In this document: one piece after another, positions 49,077 to 60,061 of the stretch
How the letters are laid out: each line of letters starts with the position of its first letter
How positions within the stretch are numbered: the stretch's first letter is position 1
Assembly (NCBI RefSeq): GCF_000165425.1
Contig: NW_001798995.1
Coordinates: forward strand, 197,595 to 261,594
Reading direction: 5' to 3'
Origin: Paramecium tetraurelia
Taxonomy: Eukaryota > Ciliophora > Oligohymenophorea > Peniculida > Parameciidae
Length of the DNA: 64,000 nt
Program-made: the position numbers and the translations under genes
The notes under the pieces: model-generated
Database searches by the model: none
Seen by the model: the letters and a program-made list of their open reading frames with translations, nothing else
What the model was told of the DNA's origin: nothing

Positions 49077-49721
49077 ATGGTAACTAAACAAGTCTAAGTA
49101 TATAATAGGGAGTAGATGCTTACAAAAAGACTAGAGTTTAAAGGAATGTAGGAAGAAAAGTGACTTCTACTAACCTTTATTTGAAATTATTAATAAAGGT
49201 ACAGCATTTCGATTGATTGTCTAGTTATACAAATTCTTGGCAAGAAGAACAGACTCTCAATTCAATGCTACTGTTTTGAGAAGACTCTAATCAACAAGAA
49301 CTGCAAGGTACCCAATTAGTGTCAGCAGACTTGTAAAATAAATAAATACAGCCAAAGATAAAACCAGAACTTTAGTAGTTGTAGGCACAGTAACTGATGA
49401 GTAATAATTGAATTTATGCATTCTAGTGCTCGTCTTCTTACTGTCCCAAAATTAAATGTCTGTGCTCTCAGATTCACTGAAACAGCAAGAAAGAGAATTC
49501 TTGCAGCAGGAGGAAAGACTTTGACTTTCGATTAATTGGCATAACAAAACCCAACAGGTATGCAAGTGTCCCTAAAATTTATAGGAACTGGCACTATTCT
49601 ATTGAGAGGTCCAAAGGTGAGAGAAGCCTTAAAACATTTTGGCAGAGCCGCTGGTTTACCAGGATCTCATGCCAAGCCATATGTCAGCCACACTGCAAGA
49701 AGAGGCAAAGGTGCAAGATGA
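49077..49721 (+). CDS. RPL18: 60S ribosomal protein eL18, 178 aa
   Basis: ATG 49077-49079, four introns (29, 26, 26 and 27 nt), TGA 49719-49721. The first intron begins directly after the start codon; splicing it gives [18 protein letters not shown], the family's N-terminus, whereas reading through gives unrelated sequence and an early TGA. Further on come [82 protein letters not shown] and SHAKPYV, the standard eL18 blocks. It is a structural protein of the large ribosomal subunit. Confidence 0.97.
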
Positions 49722-49795
49722 TTTTTTTAGTACATTAGGACATTAAAAATACACATATTATTTTATTATATTAAATCAAAAATAAATTAATTTTG

Positions 49796-51458
49796 ATGAC
49801 AGATAAAAGAATTGACAAATATATTTTTAATGTAAAAGATAGAATTGGACAAGGATCTTATGCTGAAGTCTATAGAGGAACCAATGAAAAAACTGGGGAG
49901 AAGGTAGCTATCAAGATGTTGAGTAAATCAGTAATAAATTCGTAATAATTTCTTTCATCAAAATAGAGATGATTATTTAAGGGAAGGACTTATTCAAGAA
50001 ATTAAGATTATGCAAAAATTAAAGAGTCCAAATATTGTGACTTTGTTGGATGTCATGGAAACAAACAATAATTATTACATTGTATAAGAATACTGTGATG
50101 GAGGCGATTTCGATGAGTAAATATATTTAATACATTTCAGACTTCTGAAGAAACGAAAATTACTTTCTGAAAAAGATGCAATCAAATTCTTGGTTGATGT
50201 ACTTAATGGTTTCACACAACTTATAAAAAATGGTATTATTCATAGAGATCTTAAACCTGCAAACATTTTAATCGACAAACAAGTATTTGTATCAACATTA
50301 AAAAGTCCTATAAATTGGCTGACTTTGGTTTCGCTAAGTGTGTGGACAATTTCAAGAAAACTATGATGGCTTCCATGGTTGGAACTCCACTTTATATGAG
50401 TCCTCAAATTTTAGATCACAAAAGGTATAACTCTAAAACTGATGTCTGGAGTATAGGATTCATCTTTTATGAAGCCTTATTTGGAAAGAGTAAGAATCTT
50501 CTCAATATCTAAAAGCACCTTGGACAGCCAGATCGCCTGCTGAACTCTTAAAAAACATAAGAACTTAGCCTTTAAAATTCCCTACTGATAAAAATTAAGT
50601 TTCCCAAGAAACCCAAGATTTGATAATCGGGTGTTTATAAGCAGATGAGAACAAGAGATTGTCATGGGAAGAAATCTACAAGCACCCTGCTGTATCCCAA
50701 TACTTTACTGTATTAATATTTAAATGATATCTAAAGGATTTTATTAAAGGAAATAGTAAATTAGAGGACAGAGCTCAATATTTAATTAATGATATCAGAC
50801 AGATGATATGCAAAGAGAAAATAGATATCCACAAATTATTTGCAGATTTGGATATGTCAAAAGATAAAGCTCTAGATGTTAATGAGTTGGGAAAGTTCTT
50901 GATGAAAGTAGATAAAGATATCACCAGAGAGGAGATCGAATATATATTTAATAAATTTGATGACGATGGCAACAATCAAATCGAATTTGAAGAATTTAAA
51001 AAGTGGCTTGAAGATAACTAAGTATTCTAATCGATTTATCTTAGATTATTACTAATGGGAATGCTTAACAATAATAAAGAAATGGAGGATCTCATAAAAA
51101 ATTATCTATATTACCACATTAATTAAAATCCTAAGGTTCTATTGAAGAAAGAGCTAATTATGTTATTGAGAAATTAAAATTGTCAATCTAAAAATATAAA
51201 ATCAACTTGTTAGATCTCTTTAAAAAAGTATCAATTTCTAAGTTAATATAGTTTGATAAATCTGCTGATCAGAGATTGGATAAAAATGAAATGGGATAAT
51301 TGCTAAAAAGAATAGAGCCTAATATAACTCAAGAAGAAATAATTGCTTGTTTCGACTTTTTTGATGAAAATGGCGATGGAGAAATTACTTTCTAAGAATT
51401 TTAAACAAGTTTAAGCGAAGAAGTAGGAAAAAAAAGATAAAGCATAGATAATCACTGA
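49796..51458 (+). CDS. EF-hand protein kinase (CDPK-like architecture), 496 aa
   Basis: ATG 49796-49798, seven introns (25, 24, 23, 26, 27, 23 and 24 nt), TGA 51456-51458. Kinase domain residues about 10-270: GQGSYAEVYRG, VAIKMLSK, HRDLKPANILI, LADFGFAKC, GTPLYMSPQ and DVWSIGFIFYEALF; all catalytic residues are present. The domain resembles ULK/ATG1 as much as CDPKs. The C-terminal part carries four EF-hands: DLDMSKDKALDVNE, KFDDDGNNQIEFEE, KFDKSADQRLDKNE and FFDENGDGEITFQE. The second and fourth look fully calcium-binding; the others have Lys or Ala at some ligand positions. A calcium-regulated kinase is inferred, as is common in ciliates. Confidence 0.92.
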
Positions 51459-52017
51459 TGAAATATCATATTATCATATATTCAATAATTAAGTTCTTAT
51501 TTTCAAACTATTTAAATAAATGGTTAAATTTAAATTTTCTAAATAAATTTACTTCTTAAATTCACAATTAAGAGTAGAACTATATTTCTCAAATCAATCA
51601 ATCTTTATATAATCTCTATAAATTTAGGTAAAAGTGAATTCAAAACTTTCATTTAATATGGTACAAAATTGGCAGTCATAAATAAATATTGCATTAAAAT
51701 TAAGTCATTATTCGCAATGATTAGTATCACACCTATTTATTAAAGATTTATATAAGATATGCATGGTGAAAGAATAACCTATTCTGGCAATTAAATAGAA
51801 TCTAATTGGATAGAATATCATTAAATAGTTCCTTTTATTGGCAAGACTTATAACTAAATAAAGAGTATTATTTTTAATTAGATTATTAGTATTCGAATTG
51901 TTGTGATTAATCTCTTTAGTAAACTAAAGCCGTTATATAAATACTTAAATAATTTATAAGAAAAATGGTATCAATAAAGAATAAACGAATAAAATAAATT
52001 AATTTATTCTTATTTCG
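51459..52017. other. convergent intergenic region
   Basis: About 560 nt, AT-rich. A plus-strand frame at 51520-51718 (66 codons) and others are at chance level. No RNA or repeat recognised. Confidence 0.4.
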
Positions 52018-53797
52018 TCAAATGTAACCGATTTGCCTCAATATCGTCTTAACAAAATGAATCAAAATATCATATCTCATCTTAGGTGTTTTAAGTTATG
52101 GAAGAGGTAAATAAGTAACAATTGTTTCATACATTTTGCGTGCTTTTCTAAATTTTTCTAATTTGCACGGCTTTTTCATATCGAAATCGTGTTCTCTAGT
52201 AATTATCATATGATGATTATTGTTAGTGTGTTCTTCATTAATGACACTTAGAGGTTTAACTACAACTATCTTTCCTTTGATTTTTAAAGTATCAGTTTCA
52301 ATTTAGTAAATGTGAGGTGGCAAATAAGTGGTTTCTCCAATTCCACCAAAACATAAAATATTTGTTCCATTCACACAGCTTGCATGGCTCCATCTTTTTG
52401 TTTGTAAACCTTATCTCTACGCTATGCTCCAAACACTTGTTTGTAGATTTAAGATAAATATATCATTTTAATACTCTTTTTTTTCTTGCGATCTTCCTCC
52501 AAGTAAAATTAAGTACTCTCCAACACTTTCCATAGTATGATTATATCTACTATCTGGTGCCTATCCTACTGTTTATACTTTCTCCCATCCAATTGGATGA
52601 GGCCCAAAAAACAGCATTCTCATTAAAGGAAATGAACCAAGTTTAGCAGTTTATCCTCCGTAGATATATACTGTTTCAATATTTCTTTTATAATCATAAG
52701 CTGTGCATTAGGCATGCTATGCAATTCCCTCTTCAAATAATATCTTTTAACCTGTCCATCTCTTTGACTCCAAAGAATACACTAGTGTGTCATTTAATAG
52801 CTTCTCTGCTGAATCAATTCCCCCTGTTACAACCATCAATTTTCCAAATAGAACGGATGCTTTGTGTTCTCTCCTTGGTTCAACAGACTCTAATGAAATA
52901 GTCCATTGATTAGTCAAAGTATTAAAGGATGCTATTTTTGAGAAGACCTCTCTGATTTTCATTTTATGATCATAGTATCCTGATCCTCCAAACAAAACTA
53001 AAAAATTTTTCCAGACTACCATCGAATGATTAGTAATAAATAATTAGATATCGGAACAAAAATTAAACCACTCTTACCTTTCTAAAAATTAATATTAAAT
53101 TTATACTTAAATCAAACCACCAGATCTCATTAGTAATTCCTGCTCCACTCATTCCTCCATAGACATACATTCTATCTCTAACTATGCCTATCTAAGTTGA
53201 TTCTCTTCTACTGGGGATTGCATAAGAATATGAATTAAGAGTTTCCTCAAAAAAGGTTAAAATTGATTAATCTTGTTGTACTTCATCTTCTGTAATTTTC
53301 CTTTTTGATTGATGCTTATTTTAGATCTATGGCAATAGTTGTTTTTCTGGGGTGCTGCAAATCCCTAATTATTTCTCCAAATATTTCAAGGTCAATGGTT
53401 CTCTATGCGGAACCTTACGTTGATTGCATTAATATTTTTTCTCAGTTATTGTTATATCTCTGACTGTCTAAGACATTTTTGATTATTCAAGTTCCATAAA
53501 ACTCTACTGTATAAACTTTTGCTAGGATTTATTTGCCAGCAATTAATGTTATGCTCCTGCTTATATTCTCCTTATCGAATGAAAATGTTATGAAATGTCT
53601 TCCAAAGAACTGCTTTCGATGCTGGGGAGGACTAACTATACTTTATGATCAGATTCATTTTTTTCCTTTCTTCTCTTTTCGTACTTATATTGAGAGTTAC
53701 TTTAATATCTCAAAGCATTTTATTAAGATTCATCTTTGATACATTTTAGCAAATCCTTATACTAGTCTCTCTCTAAATTTAAATCGACAGCACTCAT
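52018..53797 (-). CDS. kelch-repeat protein, 584 aa
   Basis: First ATG of the frame at 53795-53797 (MSAVDLNLERDQY), one 25-nt intron near 53075-53100, TGA 52018-52020. The first 150 residues are Gln/Ser/Lys-rich. From about residue 185 come six kelch-type repeats: DRMYVYGGMSGAG, NFLVLFGGSG, GKLMVVTGGID, ETVYIYGGQTA, EYLILLGGRSQ and TNILCFGGIGE. The C-terminal part is alpha-helical. It is a beta-propeller protein-binding platform of unknown partner. A later in-frame ATG at 53476 is possible, but the longer frame has no TGA and good composition. Confidence 0.85.
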
Positions 53798-54029
53798 TTC
53801 TGAATTAGACAAATTAAATATTATTTACTATGCCAAACTTATATGATTTATTCATACATGTAAATGATTAATTAATAATTCATACTATTTTCTACATTTA
53901 AGAAATCATACTAAATGGTATCAAAAAATTTATAATTATCAATATTATTATCCTCAATTTCTTGATGATTAATGAGGTATAAAAACAGTATAATTTATAA
54001 TATTATTCTAAAAATACTATTGATAGAAA
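53798..54029. other. short intergenic region
   Basis: AT-rich 230 nt between two minus-strand genes; presumably 3' end of one and promoter of the other. Nothing specific seen. Confidence 0.4.
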
Positions 54030-56360
54030 TCAACTATTCCATTTTAATTCTAAATATTATTTTTGAACATTTTCATCTTTTATCTTCTCCGCTAACTATG
54101 GATACAAAATCTTATTGAGATTAATATTTATGATTGGATAATCTATAAAGATATTTGACATTTTCGTTAGATAGTATCTCAATTTCCAAGATGCTTCAGA
54201 ATATATTTGTATTTAAGGCTTATAAATACGATTGAAATACTCATGTATATCACAGCATGTCAATTTCTTGTTTTCAAGCTCGGACATCATTTCATCTTAC
54301 ACTTTCTTAAAATTCCAGTCTTAATCGATCGAAATTGCTTCAATACTTACTTAAAGAGTTTCTATGTATCCTTGTAATTTTTGTTCGTTAATTTTTTAAA
54401 AATCTGTTTCTTGCTTTAAGGTGTAGCCCCCTATGTAGATGTGCTATTTTTCAAATATTTATTGACAGTCCAGCAATGTTGCTTAACTAAAAAAGAGTAA
54501 AAAATAAAATAACTAGAAGGCTTTCTACTTTATCTTTTCAGGCTACTTCTAAATAAATTATATCAATTCGTATTCCAATTTAGATGAAAATATTTGAATG
54601 CAATCTAAATATCTCAGTATTGAAGCCGATATTGTATCATATAAAATAGATTCTCTTTCCATAAAGTTTTATTATGATTATAGTTTTTCAACCTCTGCGA
54701 GTAACTCTTCCCAAGTGATTCTTTACTCAGGTTCATATATTAACATTTTTTCTATTAGATTACTGAAAACTAAGATTAAAACAAATATTACTAGATTTTC
54801 CTGGGCATTGGAATGGTTTTATTTTTAATTTCTTTTGATAATCTTTTAATTCTTATAAAGTAAATGCATTATAGTATAGTGACCCAAAAACAAATTAATG
54901 AAGCATAGTCCCTAACTACATATTGCATTATTTTTTACAGAATAAATATCACATTTATTTGTATACCCCTTTCCAGTGGGTTCAAGAACTTCTGGGGCAG
55001 AATAAATTGGAGTTCCCGCAACAGTCTTAGCTAAACTTTAAGGATATTAAATCTTGCTTACTCCAAAATCAATAATCTAATTCAAAAATATAAGTGTACC
55101 TTAACAATCTTTCTTCCACCTTCATATTTTATTAATAAATTTTCTGGCTTTAAATCCCTATGGATTATGCTTAGGTCTTGCAAATATTTATAACCTATAA
55201 TAATTTATTTTAAGAAGTCCAGAATTTCTTCATTGCTTATGGTTTTCTATTTTTAAAAATATTATTGAATATTTTCATCGCATTTCTCCATAATCACATA
55301 AGTCTTGTATTGATCATCAATTAATTCGAATACTTTAATAATATTTTCTCTTCCTCTTGCATTTGATTTTAAAATCAATTTTTTATAAATTGAGAGTTCC
55401 AAACCTCCCTCGTAAGAATTGGTTTCAACAACTTTTGCACATAATTCTATAGATTGCATTAAATCATATATTAAAAATATAACTCCCTACATACCACTTC
55501 CCAATTATTGAGAAAAGTCAACTAGATATCTATTATTTAATAGTTGATAAGGTGACTAAAAAAAAGGAATTTTTGCAAGTTCATCCCAACTCACCCTTTT
55601 TCGAGGCTCATAAACTATCATTCTCTCTATCAAATCAACAATTTCTATATTTTATGTGACTCTTTAACATTTGAAATTCTGCCTCTGTAAATTTTGCATA
55701 AACTATTGAAGCTCAAATTAATCATTAAATTCTGAAGGCATTTAAGTTTAAAAACATAGTTGATGTAAAATAATTCCTAACTTACAATAGTTAAAATAAT
55801 TACAGAAAATATATCACATTTGTCGTCGTAACCATTTTAAGGTTAAAACATCATCTCAGGAGCCCAATACGCTGGCGTACCAGCTCTCGATGTTCCTAAT
55901 TAATTATTCTTTAATAAACTTGATACACTAAAGTCTGATATCTAAGGAATATTTTAGAAAATACTTTTATAATGATTCTACCTTTAATTTATTGAACTAG
56001 TATTGTTAGCGGAGTTAAATTTCTATGAATGATTCCTAGAGATCTTAAGTATTAATATCCATTGATAATTTAGGCCATTATTAATTTTATTTCTTGAAAT
56101 GAGAGCTCTAATGATAATTCTTGTCTTTTTTTCATAAATTATAATAATGTCATCGGTACATCTTCAATCTCAATTTAATTCTCGTAAATCCTTAGAATTT
56201 TAACAATGTTTAAGCATTTGTTTTATTACAATTTTAGATAAATATCCCTTTCAACATTCATTCTCTCTGGAGAAATAATTACGATTTAGGTTTTATTATC
56301 CTCTTGCTAATTAATATACCCTGACTGAAAGGCTGATGATTTGCTGATAATGTATGACAT
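54030..56360 (-). CDS. tandem pseudokinase-kinase protein, 738 aa
   Basis: ATG 56358-56360, five introns (23, 23, 23, 23 and 22 nt), TGA 54030-54032. Two kinase folds lie in one frame. The first (about residues 1-245) has no glycine loop, VIIS where the catalytic lysine should be, HRNLTP for HRDLKP and DFS for DFG, but keeps RAGTPAYWAPEM and the C-lobe (RKRVSWDELAKIPFF); it is predicted inactive. A 25-residue linker leads to the second (about 265-510): LGSGMQGVIFLI, CAKVVE, HRDLKPENLLI, IIDFGVSK and AGTPIYSAPEV, all intact. A 220-residue helical tail follows. The joining codons hold TAG and TAA (Gln) but no TGA. The layout recalls GCN2 or JAK, where the dead domain regulates the live one. Confidence 0.85.
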
Positions 56361-56689
56361 GAATCAAATTTAAAGAAAAATATTATATTAATAAATATAA
56401 AAAATTTAGAAGCTTATGATGTAATCTTCAAATCAAAGTCTATCAGATTAGCAAATAATTAGTAGAGACAAACAATTAATATGATTCTAAACTGGAAAAC
56501 GATATTCAAAACTAATTTTTTATATGACTATTTCTATTAAAATTAATAAATATATTTATTATTTTTTATTTTATTTAATTCCAAAAAAATTATCTTAATG
56601 TAAACTTTACAGACAACTATTTCTAAATATCAATACTTCTTTTGCCCTATCACTAAATAAAATTTATTTATAAAAATAATTCAATTAAT
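56361..56689. other. intergenic region
   Basis: Very AT-rich; nothing recognised. Confidence 0.4.
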
Positions 56690-57141
56690 GTTTGCATAAA
56701 ATGGAAACAATTGGGGAAATTTAGGATGTGAATGAAATATTTAACAAACTAATAGATAATTAAGATTGTTTTGCTTGATTAGTAATTTTATGAATTCTAT
56801 TTTGGCTTAAAATGATACTCCCATATTGTCGATCATATTCTGTTAATATAATTTTCTAAAGCTATTTTAGGTTGTCTTATAGAATTATAATAATTTATTA
56901 TTTTATTTCATTCTATATAATCTAGATCAATTTCAGGTGAGAGATTTTTCCTAATTTTGTTATATTCGTTATCAGGATGATTAGAGTCTTGGAAATCAAT
57001 ATTAAAATAATGAAGAGAAATTAAATTGTGCATGAATATTCATAATATAGATTAAATAAAATAATACTAAGCAAATTCTAAATCTTACTTCCAGTGTATC
57101 ATAAAAGGTTTATAATCAAATTTTTTTCCTTTTAAAGTCAT
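56690..57141 (-). pseudogene. probable pseudogene with three in-frame TGA codons
   Basis: From ATG 57139-57141 one frame reads protein-like sequence throughout (MTLKGKKFDYKPFMIHWKQD, DFQDSNHPDNEYNKIRKNLS, RQPKIALENYINRI), but it is broken by three TGA codons, each in a context where TGG (Trp) would fit. No GT...AG pair removes them and no frameshift is needed. A decayed gene is the simplest reading. Three TGA in about 150 codons is also what a random frame would show, so the case rests on composition alone. No homologue recognised. Confidence 0.35.
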
Positions 57142-57151
57142 TAATAAAATT

Positions 57152-57910
57152 ATGAAGGAGAAGATAGTAATCATAATATTCATCTTAATGTCTATAATTT
57201 TTGGATGGACTGTAGATACATATCAACAATGTCAATGTGAAGAGTTAAGTTTATAAAGTGAATGCAGTTTAGCAAATTGTAATTGGACTACTTTAAATAC
57301 TTGCTAAAGTAATAATTGCACATAATTTGATTAATTTTCATGTTAGAGTCATTCATAATAGTGCGCTTATAATTCAAAAACTAAGAGTTGCACTACATTT
57401 GAGAGCTGTAAGACGTTAAAAGGAACATCTCCTTAAAATTGTTCGAGTTAAAACCCTTCATGTTCATGGGTATCTGGGAATTCATGTACTTCGACATAAG
57501 ATTGTTATAAATTCAGCGTCAAAAATTGTCCAACGACATGTTATTCTAATGGAATGTAGTGTGAATCAGTCACATAATGCAGTTAATTGAATCAAACAAT
57601 TTGCAACACCTAAGATTTATGCACTTGGAATGTATATTGTGAGCCAGTTCAATGTTCGAGTTATTAATCCGCAGACAGCTGTTTGTTTAGTTAAGTTTCT
57701 GGTTCAAGTATACAACCATGTTTATGGAAATCAGGAGCATGTGTTAATGCTCTTAGCGAGGAAGTCTTTAATTCATCAACTTGTTTTACTCACACTGGAT
57801 AATCATATCATTGGACTCTAAAAGAACATTCAGACTCGGCTTATTTTTGTAAAAGTTGCCATCAATTTCTATTTACTATTTCAATAGTAATAATTGTTCT
57901 ATTTTTATGA
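57152..57910 (+). CDS. Cys-rich surface protein, 252 aa
   Basis: Intronless frame from ATG 57152-57154 to TGA 57908-57910. A signal peptide (IVIIIFILMSIIFGW) is followed by about 28 cysteines spaced in repeated C-x(4-8)-C-x-W modules (CSLANCNW, CSSQNPSCSW, CNTQDLCTW, CLFSQ...CLW), much like PSI-type or ciliate surface-antigen modules, and a C-terminal hydrophobic helix (LFTISIVIIVLFL). It is predicted to be an extracellular domain tethered by one membrane segment. It lies between two probable pseudogenes. Ligand unknown. Confidence 0.85.
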
Positions 57911-57982
57911 ACTTTATTGAAGTTTATTATAAAATTATTATAAACATTTTGCTATATAAAGAGTAAGGATATCAATATAAAA

Positions 57983-59302
57983 ATGTTGTAATTAAATATT
58001 TTCTCTCTTTTTATTTGCTAAGTCATCATTATAGCAATAATTTCAATTTATATTAATACTTTATTGTGGATTCTAACAAAATTCAAAAATTATGATTATT
58101 TTAAAATATAGACGCAGTTTTAATTGAAATACTGATTATTGGGTATGTATTGCAAAGATTTACAAAAATCTCTTACATCTTATTTGATATATTGCAACTT
58201 ATCCTTTTGGATATAATTGTCAATAATTAATATCAATAAATTGTTCATGACTTGTGGATTTCAAAAATATTCTATTAGCACCTAGAAGATGTATTAAATA
58301 ATTTATCTATGCAATATCTTTTGAAATAATAAAATAAGATTAATTGGAATTATTTTACTTTTGTATTTTTTGGTAGTAATGTGAATTTTAATTTAAAAGT
58401 TGAATTCCTAAATTTTAACTCAAAATAGTCTGATCAAGAGTTTAAATTGAAAGAGTGGTTTGCATAATTTAATTAAACAGGAGCTTCTGTTTATTTTTGA
58501 ATCTTAATTAAGGAAAATTTTGTTCAACTGAACTTTAAGGTAGAAAAAGATGAAAATAGCAAGGCAAATGTTTGTTATTAAGATTAACATTAAAAGGAAA
58601 TTATAATCTACAACGCTTACTTTTATGCAAGTAATCTTTTGAGGCTATGGGATTTAAGATCAATTTGATAGCTCTTGCTGAATTAAAAGCCTGAAGATAA
58701 AACAAATTAAAATAAATAAATACCAAGAGTTATGACAATAGATTTTAATGAAATGGCTTAATTGATTTTGTTTTTAATATGGGTCATAGCCTACAAATGA
58801 TGAGTTGGTAAGATATATCTTCTCTCTAGAAAAGATAATAAAGATATATATTAGTGGATATATTTTATAATCCAAATAAGGAGAAGATCCATTTCCAAAA
58901 TAGAGGAGGGCTTTCTTCCTATTTGACAATTATTTTGTATCTATTAAAGAGTATTGCAAATATTACTTAAGGAAACAAGTTTATTTGCTTGGACTTATGA
59001 TACCGCAATAAATACCTTAAATAAATTTCGTTATTGGGGTGACCTCAAATTACTTAGGATTCAGAGCTTAAAATTTTAAGTCTTAAAAAATTTATGGATA
59101 CAACTACTTTGAATTTGATATATGTCTCCTCAGGGTCTTATATACAGAAGAAAAAAAATTTACTAAACTAGTTAAACTTCTTCACTAGGTAGGTAAGAAT
59201 CTTAACAAATTAATTTCACTTAGAAATATAATTCATTATGGCTATGTATATGAAGCCACGTTTTAACATGTGTCAGCCATGATAGATTTCTCAATCAAAT
59301 GA
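57983..59302 (+). pseudogene. probable pseudogene of a hypothetical protein
   Basis: Long coding-like stretches follow one another: a frame from about 58096 to 58488 (IGYVLQRFTKISYILFDILQ, FYQHLEDVLNNLS), a 24-nt possible intron at 58489-58512, then the same frame to a TGA at 58666-58668. It resumes directly after (LLLNQKPEDKTNQNKQIPR) and, near 58785-58792, shifts by one base to a 170-codon frame that ends at TGA 59300-59302 (PTNDELVRYIFSLEKIIKIY, LHQVGKNLNKLISL). The start near 57983 is uncertain. One nonsense codon plus one frameshift suggests a recently dead gene or sequence errors. No family recognised. Confidence 0.5.
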
Positions 59303-59345
59303 AGTAAAACATCTCTATTTTTAGAATATAATTTAATATAGTGCA

Positions 59346-59827
59346 TCACAATAGAATATATATTTAAGTTTTCTCTAGCTTATTAATTACTTCATCAACA
59401 TTCCTATTTATAACCTAATTCATTTTATAATAATTCCTTTTGCCATTATTTTAAATCTTGAATTTATTTATATTTCCTAAGTTTTAGGTAATTCTTTGAT
59501 TATTCTAGATTTTTTTATCTAACTTTTCTCTGAGTTTCAAAGCCATTAGAAACTGGTTTTCAAATTAAGAAATTTTTGTTTCATTTTTACAATAACTCCT
59601 CTACCATCTTAAATTACCCCTTTGAAAATAAATCCAACATTTTCTTAATTATTCGACTCATCATTATAAATAGTCACAGTTATTGTTTGAATCTAAAGAA
59701 TAGTTCCTGATTCTAAGTTGTTAAAAGACAAATTAAAAATTAGGTAAACATTTCTAAGTAGGTTTTAACAAGAAACTATTTAAGAATTTTAGAATTTTTA
59801 TCTCTATTTTATTGATTTGGATGACAT
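59346..59827 (-). CDS. hypothetical protein, about 150 aa
   Basis: ATG 59825-59827 (MSSKSIKQRQKFQ), TGA 59346-59348. One intron is needed near 59580-59620; two candidate lengths (17 or 38 nt) both restore the frame and neither is typical. The first half reads NLLRNVYLIFNLSFNNLESG and TITVTIYNDESNNQ, beta-rich; the second half is a Lys/Asn/Gln-rich helix (FLMALKLREKLDKKI, VINRNVDEVINKLEKT), probably coiled coil. No family recognised. Confidence 0.45.
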
Positions 59828-60061
59828 GGTTTGCATATAGAATTTCTTTGATTTTATATTTAATATGATTCAATATAATCTGAGAAGTACATCTCAATAA
59901 ATCTTAAAGAAATGGAGGTAAAGAGCAAAATTATAAAACACTGTTGTTTTTAATTATTACTTCCTGAGTGCTTAACAAAAAGTTAATTCATAATTCTATT
60001 GAAAAAATTGTAATATAGAACAAAAATGAAAACTTGAATCAAGCAATTTGACAATAGACTC

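Noticed and set aside
51520-51718. 66-codon plus-strand frame between the EF-hand kinase and kelch genes
   Set aside because: Length is at the chance level for a genome with TGA as the only stop, and no domain is visible.
56839-57055. Three TGA codons as recoded selenocysteine or tryptophan
   Set aside because: UGA is the terminator of every intact gene here; nonsense mutation or a chance frame is simpler.
58666-58668. TGA as a second selenocysteine
   Set aside because: The context (Arg-Ser-Ile before, Gln-Leu after) has no CxxU or redox motif, there is a frameshift nearby, and no SECIS-like element was seen.
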